Source: Plenodomus lindquistii (lineage: Eukaryota > Ascomycota > Dothideomycetes > Pleosporales > Leptosphaeriaceae). Taken from it: a DNA stretch of 64,000 bases. The translations under genes were made by a program, and so were the position numbers. Under the pieces are notes generated by a model that was not told the DNA's origin, did not search any database, and was given only the letters and a program-made list of their open reading frames with translations. The stretch is from assembly GCA_025504975.1 (NCBI GenBank), contig JANUWI010000003.1:496001-560000 (forward strand), read 5' to 3'. Below, piece after piece: positions 11,800 through 21,664 of this stretch (its first letter is position 1; the number at the start of each line of letters is the position of its first letter).

Positions 11800-12594
11800 C
11801 TACGCCTCACCTTCATCATCCAAATCCTCATCCACCCACTCCCGCCACTCCTTCCACTCCCCAAACCCCAACGCCACCTTTCTCCCCTGATACCGCGTGA
11901 CGCCCAACTCCACACTCTCCCAATCCTTACTCTTGCCCCTCCATCCCGCCTTCCGCATCAAACTCACCAGCGCCTCCTCCTTGCCCCATCCCTGCTCCCT
12001 CGCCACATCAGGCAAATACGTAGCACCCAACCGTCTCCCCTTATCCATAAACGAGATCCTCAGCCCATGTACACCGACTTCCCAATCAAACGCGTCTTTT
12101 GCGGGCTCAAAGTCGGTAAGCAGCGTGACGCCGACTTCGAGGGTGGGAAGCTCGGAAGACGTGATGGGCGAGAAACGGGTATCGTCAAAGGCAGCGGTTA
12201 GGGCGTAGGAGGAGAGACCCTTGGCGAGGGGTTGGGGGGAGAAGGTGCCGATGCAGCCGCGGAGGTGTTTGTCTCCGTTTGGGGTGATGGTGTTGTATGT
12301 AATGAAGAGAGGGTGTTCCTCGGGGAGACTGCTGGTGCTGGAGTTTGCGCTGCTGGATGAACTTGTGTCGGCTGGGGTGGAGACGCCGGAGTGTGTGTTT
12401 GAGGATGGGGCCGTGGATGGGGTGGAGGTAGAGGGTGTGTTTGGGTCAGAGGCGGAGGTAGGTGAGGTTGTGGTGAGAGAGAGGTGGTATTTTGACCAGA
12501 GGGCTTCGACTTCAGGGAGGGAGAGGGCGGGGCGCTTTTCCAGGCTTGCGGTTAGGGTTTCGAAGCAGAAGGCGCAGTGGGCTTGGGTTGCCAT
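11800..12594 (-). CDS. AMMECR1-domain protein
   Basis: A single exon of 264 residues if translation starts at 12594 (MATQAHCAFCFETL). The open frame extends 25 codons further upstream, but the homologues I know begin at this Met. The AMMECR1 hallmark LRGCIGTFSPQPLAKGL is present near residue 110, with TRFSPITSSELPTLEVGVTL and the C-terminal ATYLPDVAREQGWGKEEAL. An internal Ser/Thr/Pro-rich insertion (about residues 40-90) is longer than in animals. The family is conserved from archaea to humans; its molecular activity is not settled, with a nucleic-acid or metal-related role proposed. No intron is needed. Confidence 0.9.
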   Translation of the reverse strand: MATQAHCAFCFETLTASLEKRPALSLPEVEALWSKYHLSLTTTSPTSASDPNTPSTSTPSTAPSSNTHSGVSTPADTSSSSSANSSTSSLPEEHPLFITYNTITPNGDKHLRGCIGTFSPQPLAKGLSSYALTAAFDDTRFSPITSSELPTLEVGVTLLTDFEPAKDAFDWEVGVHGLRISFMDKGRRLGATYLPDVAREQGWGKEEALVSLMRKAGWRGKSKDWESVELGVTRYQGRKVALGFGEWKEWREWVDEDLDDEGEA

Positions 12595-13609
12595 TATGGG
12601 TGCGTGGTTGGATTGGTGGTGGAATGGCGGGGTTGCGGGGTAAGCTGGATGATGAGGACGATCGGGCACGATAGTGGGGAATAGGTTAGTAACTCGAAGA
12701 AGCGAAGGTGAGGTGTTGCAGGAGACCTCGACGTGGGTATGATTGAATGACGAATGAATCCGGGGTAGAGGGCTATCTTATCGGACTAAGGTAAGGCTGC
12801 AGGCGCCGTCAGCCAGTCCGGCTGCGCCATCGGCAAACCTGCCCTAGGATGTTTACTCAAGAAGTATCGGCGACGGTGAGATCACTGACAACCTGAGCTG
12901 ACAGAGTTTCAAGGTTCACAATTACGGCCATGCTCAACTTCGAAGGGTTCACGATAGCTATCACTACTGCTCTCTGTTCTCAAGTCTGTGAAATACCGTC
13001 AAGTCTTCTTGATTTCACCAAGTAATCAGGGCTATGATGGAGGAAACAGGAAGAATGTATTGTTATGCCATAGCTGGTAGACTATGCGTGAATCACATGG
13101 CGACTTGATTATCCTATTGACAGGAATTCGTCCATCGCACTGTTCACCAAAACTGCGGTTTAGTATCAAGTATGTAACCCCATCTTCATGCACACTTGTC
13201 CTACAGAGAAAAAGACAGTGTGTTTGGTAATGATGGGGTGGGTTTCTCTTGGCTCGAAGAATTTCCTTCAGCTGGTCGAACATGGGTAGGTTCTGAACGC
13301 TGTACACACTAAAGCCTTTGAGGTTTGCACCTCGTATTGATATCACTTACGGGGAGAACGTAACCGGCGTCGAGTCTGCCAGTCGCCTTGCATCACTGGG
13401 ACAGTCGCGCGCTTGGAGAGGACCGAAGCTGACTTTTCGACTTATTCATTGCCACATCTCATGCCTATGGCTGGTGTGGGTGTACTGCTCCCATCCTCTG
13501 GGCTCAAAAGCTCGAGGCCGTCATATGAAGTCCGAATGCCATTGACGCCGACCAAATGTCTCATGAAGAAATCGAAACCGCCATCGTCGCTCGTTCGTGG
13601 TCGTTGCAT
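12595..13609. other. Intergenic, no gene recognised
   Basis: About 1 kb between the AMMECR1 start and the RPL29 stop. Only motif-free frames of up to about 105 codons (for example 13032-13346, minus). Confidence 0.5.
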
Positions 13610-14051
13610 TTATGCCGCATCGCGCTTGCCCTCCTTGACCTCCTTCTGTATAGTTGTTAGTGGGTTGCGGGCCGAGTGTGGGATTGTTGGATGTCGTGAC
13701 GCACCAGAGCGCGCATGGTGCCGTGAAGAGCATGCCTGTGGTTCCTGCGGAACTTGGGGTCGGTGCCCTTGAGCGAAGGGTAACGGTGCGTCTTAGGCTT
13801 CTTGATACTGTAATGCCATCACGTCAGCCAAATCTCCTTGCAGCCCATCATCTCCAGGTAGTCGTAGCGTGCGCGATGAGGATGTCGCAGGGAGTGCTGT
13901 CGTGCGCATGCGTCGTGCGTGTGGGAGAGGGGAGCGTACCCGTTCCTGTGGTTCTTCTTCGACTGGTTGTGCTGGGACGAGTTCTTGGATTCTGCACGGC
14001 TGTCAACAACTACTCGGCGGGTTCCAGGCGGCGTCGCAACGTACTGGCCAT
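13610..14051 (-). CDS. RPL29: 60S ribosomal protein L29 (eL29)
   Basis: Four exons (14051-14045, 13991-13940, 13807-13705, 13645-13610) give a 65-residue basic protein that was too fragmented to appear as one open frame. It reads MAKSKNSSQHNQSKKNHRNG, then IKKPKTHRYPSLKGTDPKFR, RNHRHALHGTMRALK and EVKEGKRDAA. This matches fungal eL29 nearly residue for residue as I remember it. The first exon is only 7 bases (ATG GCC A), a common pattern in fungal ribosomal protein genes. All junctions are GT..AG and keep frame. eL29 is a small component of the large cytosolic ribosomal subunit. Three introns in 65 codons is intron-dense. Confidence 0.95.
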
Positions 14052-15059
14052 GGCGACGGATGTGTGTGTCGAATTGCCTGAGAGGTCGTGTCGGGAGAGC
14101 TGTTTCTGGTGTTGGGAATTTCGAGGTCCCCTAAGCGAGTCTGCGTGCGAATTAGCGCCGTTCCGTCCTTGGCGCGCCTCCTACTCGCAGACGTCTCCCC
14201 TGACGCATGACAGAACATCAGTCAAAGCACAGCGAAAACAAGCACCACGAGAGAATGCGCCCAAACGCTGTCTTGTCGGTGAGATTGCTACTTAGACATT
14301 GTTCCCACATGGCAACGTATGATCTCTCGCACACCAATACCTCTGAGCCATGACACCGGTGCGCTTGAATGGCTCGATTCATCGCTGTTCATTATCAGTT
14401 CAATCCAGCAATCGTGAATGCTATAGTCCTTGTCCCCTTTCTTTTACTCCATGATCTAGTGTCTTCTATATTAACAGACATTGCACATCATTTGGCTTGT
14501 ATTGCTCAACAATTTCACTCCGTATTGAGACCTAACATGCCCGACCATTGCAAAGCGAGAGGAGCGTCACTTGCTCTTGTCAGTCACAGTCATACTGACT
14601 GGACCCTGTGATTAGAACTGAACACTGCTGTTGCGGCTGCCAAGTTACTGGCCCGACACTCAACAACAAAGTCCTGAGCATCACCCTTGTGTACGTCTGT
14701 AGTCACCAATATGCTATGAAAACTTCTCCTTCCGTCATGCTTCTTCTCTCATCCACAAGCCTCAACTGAACCATATGATTGGAATGGCTTCAGCTCTTCA
14801 CTCCCACCGCCATCATTGCCAGTCATTTCAATACTGCTGGAGCGAAGGAAATCTTGCACAAACAGCCTGCCGGCACTGGGTCACACATCAGATCATATAG
14901 CAATCTTCCTCCCTTCCGTGTTCAACATGAGGAGCTGACAAGCGATTTCGGGCGCAATCTTGGGGCACGAGTCCAAGCGAATGATCAAATCGATGCCACC
15001 GACTTTGCTACAGCTGCGCCTTAGGGTTTATTTTTCAAAGGACAACATCTTGATCGGCA
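14052..15059. other. Intergenic, RPL29 promoter side
   Basis: About 1 kb upstream of RPL29. No convincing gene. A plus-strand frame at 14779-15024 (81 codons) may be the eroded upstream part of the pseudogene that follows, but I see no motif in it. Confidence 0.4.
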
Positions 15060-15720
15060 GCTTGAGGACTTGAACGATGAAGGCCCTGTCAACATGATAC
15101 TAGTCGTCGACTACGAACCCGACCACCTCTACATCTTCCTAAAAAAGATATCATGAGACTTGCGCCTGTACGCCACAGCACGGCAGAGCATATGCAAAGA
15201 GTGCGGTGAACGGTTTCGCGAGGTGAATGCCTTAGCTCGACCACCATCCTTCAACATGCCGATAGCTTACACAGATCACATGGCATCGGTGAAGAAGCAC
15301 ACCGCAAACGTATCCAGACATCCATCGACAGATTTATCACAGACGAGATATTGAATCACAACCACCCAAGGACGTACGAGCAGTCGTCGTCGCTAGCAAA
15401 GCCTCACAAGCGGCAATCCACCAAGTCAGTGCGATCGCGCGCGCAGCAGTCGGGACGAAAATTTTCAAACTCAAGATGAGCATCCCACCACCACCACCAC
15501 CAGAAGTAGTATCGCATGGCGCAGCGGCGTGGGCTCGTACGTTCGGTTCCGCATACCCGAAGACACCATGTTCACCTTGACAACTAATGATAGAAGAAGA
15601 ATACACCAAGGAGCTGGAGAAGGGACAAGGGGCAGTTGAAGATGCGCGCAAGGCGAGAGTAGAGGAAAAGAGGCCCTTGAGGATCGCTTTTGATTCGGGG
15701 CTTAAGTTTCTAGCACTGAG
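15060..15720 (+). pseudogene. Decayed protein-coding gene; tail resembles Hsp70-like ATPases
   Basis: Coding-like segments appear in shifting plus-strand frames with stops between them: QLEDLNDEGPVNMILVVDYE (from about 15058) ending in a stop near 15153, then LYATARQSICKECGERFREV, then AHRKRIQTSIDRFITDEI, then in another frame DVRAVVVASKASQAAIHQVS and PEVVSHGAAAWARTFGSAYP, then a stop and EEEYTKELEKGQGAVEDARK. The segment 'VVV...AS.A......AIARAA..' followed by '..VVSHGAAAWAR' resembles the C-terminal part of the nucleotide-binding domain in fungal Hsp70-like proteins (compare 'VA.GAA..A'). The Hsp70 link is tentative; that this is a broken gene is better supported. The tract of six prolines is encoded by a CCA repeat at about 15484-15502. 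Confidence 0.4.
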
Positions 15721-16929
15721 GAAAATTCACCAGGCCATATTACATTATTGATCCTGATACTGCCGTAGAAACATAAAGGTGAGGCAGTGATTTTGTCTTA
15801 CCACGCAATAGAAAGTCTACGAGAATGGACACTGCGTCATATTCAGAGAATGAGTTACCAGTGTCCTTGCATTGTATACCGTTATATCCCACAATATTGA
15901 TCCAATGGTGGTGGTATCCGTCCGGGATCCGCCTTGTTGCTTACGTACAACCCGTGTCTCGATGACAATTCTTCTTCATCCGTGAAGGCGGTAGGTAATG
16001 TTACAAGGGAAGGGGTTCGGTGATACACAAGGTACTGATGTTTTTGCTGTGGTTTGATATTGTTGGTTATACACATAGCCCATCCCCCCAAAGAGATCCT
16101 ACTAACAAATGCAAAGTGGGACGGTAGGGGGGGATAGACTACAAAACATAACATCACACCATCGAACAAGCCGGGAGAAAGAAAAACTGAATACACAGCA
16201 GCGAGCCAGCGAACCAGTCACGCCTTTCCCTCTTCCCTTTTCCCACCCAGACTCTCGGTATGCTAATTCGAAGTCTACGTGAAACAACGACTGAGAAATC
16301 ATGAACATAAAGAAAAAGAGGCTAGATAAATTCACTCTAAAGACTGAGAGTTCAAATTAACGCTCTTGTGTGTTTGAGGAACGCGGATAGTGTGATAAGG
16401 TGCGCGTCTGAGGTTGATTTACAATGGAATCTCCAGTTGCTCTTTGTTTATCTTGGGGTGATTTGATTAATAGGAATGATTATTCAAATGCGTAGATTTT
16501 TGATTTTTGATTGACGAGACAGGCTATAATTTTTTATTGAGTGTTATATCAGGGACGGAGAGGAACAGGAATGGAATGGGATTTACAGTGTGTTATTTCG
16601 TTGTGAGCTGCGTGTGTTGGGAGACTGACTGAGCCTTTATTGTGAATACCAAGTCATAGCCTAAACAAAACTCCTAATTATGCGCTCGGTATAAGACGTG
16701 CGTGACCATCTCAGCCACAACCTGTAACCCATCAACCATCTCCGCACGACCAGTACTCATATTGCAGAAGGAAGCCAAGGACAAACTCCAGGTCATGCTC
16801 TCGCTACAAACAATGTACATCATCGTGCGCCAGAAATCGCATTCTGTAAACGCCTCCATGCACCTCGTAGTCCAAGATCCCATAGACAAACTTGAACAAG
16901 CACCAACCTCACCCCTCATACCAGACCAC
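15721..16929. other. Intergenic, AT-rich in part, no gene recognised
   Basis: About 1.2 kb. The section 16370-16680 is notably AT-rich with T runs. Open frames at 15882-16196 and 16102-16335 (minus) are short and lack motifs. It includes the 3' end of the J-domain gene. Confidence 0.45.
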
Positions 16930-17763
16930 TCAGCCACCCCCAGCAGTGCGGAACGAGTACCCAGAACCAGAACCCCACCGCTGCTGCTGCGCAAGCCTTT
17001 CTTTGAGAGCAATTGCTCGCATACACGATGGACAGGCGAGCGCCTGACATCCGGGGCATCGACTACTACCTGTATGCATGGCCATGCAGAAGATACACAC
17101 GTCTTGGCCGCCAGGTTGAACGCGCCAGTCTTGCGTGGTGTTGGGACAGTTCTCGCGTGAGGCGGGGTGATCGCTCATCTGGACGAGGAGACCGTGTGCG
17201 GCGCTGAAAGTGGCTGAGCGGGGTGGTCTGTAGTAGTATCAGTAATTTGTCCATATCTTCAGTATGGTGTTAGGAGTGTTATTAGGGGCGAACATACTGC
17301 TGCTCTTGCTCCTCGTACCACTGCTGCTCCGGGTGTCTCGCTTCCCATGCCTGTTGCTTCTTCGCCCACGAGGTATACGCCTTGCCATTGAAGTACGCCC
17401 AGCTTGGTTCTTGAGATTTCCGCTTTGGCTTGTATGGAGGTGGCGATCTCCTCCTTGCTTCTTCTGCGGCGGCGTACTGCTCGGTGCGGGAGGGCTCGTG
17501 GACATCTTCGTCGGCAGCGTCAGCAGCAGTGGGAGCAGCGGATCGCCTTGGACGATGAGACATGTCGTATTTGGCGCGGAATTCGTTGTCGGTGAGCTTC
17601 TCAAATGCTTCACGGGCTTTGCGAAATATCGTGGAGTCTGTTACGCCAGTCTTGTCGGGGTGATGTTGTTTGGCGAGGGCGTGGAACGCGGTCTTGATCT
17701 CTGGGACGCTGGCACCAGGCTGAAGGCCCAGGTCGGCGTAGTAGTCGCGGGAGTTGTTGTCCG

Positions 17764-17767
<4 letters not shown>
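16930..17767 (-). CDS. J-domain (DnaJ-like) protein with Cys-rich C-terminal tail
   Basis: Two exons (17767-17298 and 17227-16930) give 255 residues. The N-terminal J domain (about residues 7-70) reads DYYADLGLQPGASVPEIKTA and LAKQHHPDKTG, with the H36-P37-D38 tripeptide needed to stimulate Hsp70 ATPase. A charged linker with KPKRKSQEPSWAYFNGKAYT follows, rich in Lys, Trp and Gln. The second exon ends with a single Cys followed by three CxxC pairs (ENCP, CIFC, CPGC, CPSC), which could bind zinc. There is no Gly/Phe region or type I zinc finger, so it is a type III J protein. The ATG sits at the end of a CAA repeat (separate entry). The joining of the second exon relies on one GT..AG pair and frame continuity. 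Confidence 0.78.
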
Positions 17768-17801
<34 letters not shown>

Positions 17802-17802
17802 G
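17767..17802 (-). repeat. (CAA)12 microsatellite abutting the J-protein start codon
   Basis: On the minus strand the leader of the J-domain gene reads as about twelve CAA units, and the last CAA overlaps the ATG (CAACAATGCC). On the plus strand it is a TTG run directly after the CAT at 17765-17767. It lies outside the coding frame, so length changes would alter only the leader. Confidence 0.9.
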
Positions 17803-18569
17803 CAGTGTGGGTGGTGGGCTTCGGTGTCTTGGATCGACAGGATGTGATATCAACAAGTGTGAGTAAAGGAATAATGATCGACCCACTATAGTGGAGTAAA
17901 TGCTGTGTCTCAGGCTATTCTGGTGCCTGTCAGGCAGCCATAAGTTGACTCATAGCCACTCACGGCTAGGGAAAGCGCGCTCTCCTATCGTGATATTATG
18001 CGCTGAGGAACCCCGTGCGAGCAGTCTGCAAACGGGGCGGCATCGTGAGCAGCGGAGAACCATGATGGTGCGAGGACGGACCAATCGTCGTACGAGTATG
18101 TATCAGAGCTGTTTGTATGAGAAGAGAAGAACGGCGACGGTGAGGGAGCGGGAGGAAAGAGCGTCTCGATCATGGAGCCTTCGTGAAGTCACATGACCAT
18201 TTCCGCTCACTTGATCAGGTCCGTTGGCACGAGGCTCAAGAGTGTGATTGGGGGTATTTAGTAAGAGCTGTGTGTCTTCTTGAGGACGAGTTTGGGTTCC
18301 AGACAAAGGCATGGGGGATCTTCACATGGTGGTGAGGGAGTGGATGCGATTTGTATGGCCATCGCCGTACATCTGTGCTGAGCTCTGACTGACCTGTTAC
18401 TGATAATTACTGTGAAGCGTCAGTTGACCGTTGGCAAAAGCTGTGGGATAGAAGCATGATTTATTTAGCAGCCATTGCCGCATTTGAAGCGCTGTATAAT
18501 CAAAGGTCCCTGTCGATGCATTTTGCGCATCCGTGATCGATCGAGTATCACACATTGCAGCCACGAATG
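17803..18569. other. Intergenic, no gene recognised
   Basis: About 0.77 kb between the J-protein leader and the COG3 stop codon. Open frames are below 100 codons and lack motifs. Confidence 0.5.
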
Positions 18570-21293
18570 CTACATCTTTATCCTCAAGCCGCCCGTCCTC
18601 TCTGTCCCCGTACGTCCACTGACAGCACCCATACTTTCCGCACCGCTCTCATCGCTCTCATCGCTGAGCTCACGATCAGAATGATCCTGCTCCGGACTCA
18701 TCAAACCAGCACCTAATGTGCCCACTTTGAAAACATTGGCGGACCACTCACTGAACACATCAGGGTCCCAGACACCATCTTCCCGGCCTTTGCCCTTTGT
18801 GCTCCTCCCTGCGCCGTTCTGAGTCGAGACCAAAGGTGAGTATGAAGTGTCGAACCAGTCTTCGTACGTTTGTGTGACAGACTCCATGACAGCTGCTACA
18901 AGCATCTCCCTTGTTCGTGCATCAGTGATGTATTCTTCTAGTTTCGTCCGCAGAAACGGTGTCTCCTTTTCGATATTCTGACGAATCTTGCTGGTGCGGG
19001 CGGCTGCTTCTGCGATGGGAACTTTCTTGCCGTTCTTCGTATCGATTGGTGCCGTCATTCGAGTAACAAATTGTCCGGTGAAGTCATTGATGGCCTGACG
19101 CAGGCGCGCATCAACTTCGGCCTTTGCATCGAGCATGTTCTCTACAACTTTAGGAATGAGCAGGCCTACCAGCTTGCGTGGGTTGAAAAGGTCGCCCCGA
19201 GATCGCAATTCCCAGAAGGTACTCGTGATGCTAGCCATATTGTATTGGACCTCGGTTTCGGGTGTGACGAACTCAATGTCGAAAGCTACAATCTGCTGCT
19301 TGAGAAGGAGGAGGTGGGATATCAAGAACAATGCGGCATCAGTGGGAGAAGTGGATTTTGCGATCATGGCGCTAGCTTGAGTAAGTGATAGTGTCGTACT
19401 GTGGACGATGTGATGAGCTAAATCGTCGAAGACAGATGACTGCGACCACTGTTAGTGGGTGTTATATAGGTGGGAGAAAGATAAAAGAGGACATACGTGT
19501 ACAAGCCGATAAATCTTGCTCAACAACCAGATAGCTTTCCTCAACGTAGGATACCAGTCTTTGAAGGCAGCCTCGGTGTTGAAGTTCCACCGAGCATCTG
19601 GATCATCTTCTTCCACAACTGTGGGTACTTTTGGCAGAAGCGGCGTCGGTGGAACATCTGTCTTTGGCTGTTTCTTACCCGAGAGTGCAGGCTGATTTGA
19701 CTTGGCTCCAGAGCTTGTCAGTTTCTTGTTCTTTGTAGGGTAGTCGAGGTCCTCCGGCTTGGGCTTGTAGCGCTCAATGTCGTCGCGCAGCACTGCTAGC
19801 GAAAGGAACACGAGGCGGTTTTGGGCATCCTCAAGAGCTGGGTGTACAATGACCGAGAAGTCGAGCTTGTCGTCTTCAATGGGCGAATCGTCCTCGTCTT
19901 CCTCCATGTATCGTGTTTGAATCATGGTGCACAACTCGCAAAGTTTTAATATCTGCGTCTCGTGTATGGTTCGTGGTCGGAGGTAGTCGTACAAGGGTTC
20001 ACACATGGCTTCGAGGAAGTCGTATAAACCGCCGTCACCGTCAAACCACTCGCGCCACAGATCGCACTCATCAAAGCAAATGCCGCGGATGTAGCTGATG
20101 CTGCTTCGAGCAAAGGCTACGAGGTCTGTGGAGGTACTCGGCGCCTGTGCGATCTCGCCGATTTTCTTGGTGACAATTGGAAGGATGAGGCGACCACGGG
20201 TGGCCGCGTAGCTCTGATAGAGCTCGTTCATCAAGCTCTGGTACTCTGCTTCGGTTCCCGGTGCGGCACCGGCGGGCAAGACTGCGCGCTTCTGTATTTC
20301 CAGACCGATGGCCTTCAGCTCTGGCGCGCCCACGCGAAACTTTGCATAAAGCAAGGCTGACATGGTCGTGTCATTGAGCTGTCGGTCGGCTATCCGCTTT
20401 GTGACATCGGCGGCAATTTCACGTAGGGACTCGGTGAAGTGGACTCTGACGAGCGTGAGGGCGCGTGTAAGGAGCAGTCGGTATCTCGATCGGTATGTTT
20501 CGGCCTCGCGATGCTTGGTGTGGGCCTGCATGTACTCGAGACAGCTGTCGAGGTTGGCTAGCATGTCGGTAAACTCCTTTGCACGCACAATCTTGCCGGC
20601 TCCTGGGGCGTTGAGTCGCTTTGTGGTCGGCTCGAGGTACAGGTAGTATCGCAGGTTCTGCTCCATGTCGTCTGCAAGCTTGGTGATGCGCTTTTGGTCA
20701 TCGATCAGGCCCTCGCATTGGGTGCGGAAGGCATTGGTCTGCGCCTCGACGACCTGGAACGAGTCGGAGAGCGAGGAGAGGATGTCGAGGGTGGAGGTGG
20801 TGTCGGCGATGATGTTGTCCAGGTGGCTGCGGGTGATGAGCAGCTGGTGCTGGTAGAGGCGGTACTCGTCGTGGCTGGCCTCGAGCAGCTCGTCGTTGAC
20901 GGCGCCATAGCACTCTGCAAAGTCGAGCTCGGTGGCAACGTCGTGGCGCGACTTCTTCTTCTTCTCGAGGGCGCGTTGCTTGTTCACATGGGCGCGCACG
21001 ACCGTGTAGAAGTCGCTGTAGGACTTTGCGCGGCGGGCGAGGGTGGCCGGGGGCGGGCCCGTCAGCTTGCCCGGGGGATCCTCAAGGGACTCTGGGATGC
21101 CTTCTACGCGGTCGACGTCAGCTTGGGTCTCCTGCGCAGACAGTCATCAGAAATGGCGTCGACGTACCCATGCAGCAGATGGGCGGCTTACGTTGGGCTG
21201 TTTGAGCAGAGACTCGCGGCGGCGGTGCTTGCCCGGCTCGAGGGGCTTGACGGCGCGTGGCACAAAGGCATTGTACCACGACTCTCCCTCCAT
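18570..21293 (-). CDS. COG3: Conserved oligomeric Golgi complex subunit 3 (Sec34-like)
   Basis: Three exons (21293-21192, 21131-19497, 19439-18570) give 868 residues starting MEGESWYNAFVPRAVKPLEP. The N-terminal half contains the Sec34 domain: SYSDFYTVVRAHVNKQRALE, then the coiled-coil stretch DEYRLYQHQLLITRSHLDNI and QCEGLIDDQKRITKLADDME, then LRYYLYLEPTTKRLNAPGAG, which is typical of Cog3. The remainder is helical (SYIRGICFDECDLWREWFDG). The C-terminus is acidic and Ser-rich (DHSDRELSDESDESGAESMG). COG3 belongs to lobe A of the COG tether that returns vesicles within the Golgi. It is transcribed divergently from the Fmp25-like gene. Confidence 0.92.
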
Positions 21294-21664
21294 GGTGCGC
21301 GGGAGCGACGTTGGGTGGTGTTTGTCACGTCCACCTGGCCTCGAGGCTCGGCCCTTGCGTGTGTCGACCGGCCCAAGACGAGACGGCGTGGGAGCTGGTC
21401 GGTCGGCGGTTGACGGTCCGCCGTGGGGTGGGGTGCAGCTTAGCTACGGCGGGCTGTTGGACCGTGGCACGATTTGCTCGCGCTGGTCATGACGTTCTAG
21501 ACAGCCGCGACTGGACGCCGTCAATCGAGACCCTGGAATTACCAATTGCGGACGTCGACTCGTCTGGTGTAATGGCAATGAGGTGACATGTGGAAAATGC
21601 TCCTTTTGTGATTTGAACATCGCCTTGACCTCCCTCTGCCATCCTCGCCTACACCTCCCACACC
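21294..21664. promoter_or_regulatory. Shared divergent promoter region, COG3 / Fmp25-like
   Basis: The 371 bases between the two start codons must carry both promoters. The sequence near the Fmp25-like start is pyrimidine-rich on the coding strand (CTCCCTCTGCCATCCTCGCC), typical of fungal leaders. No specific factor site was identified. Confidence 0.5.
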
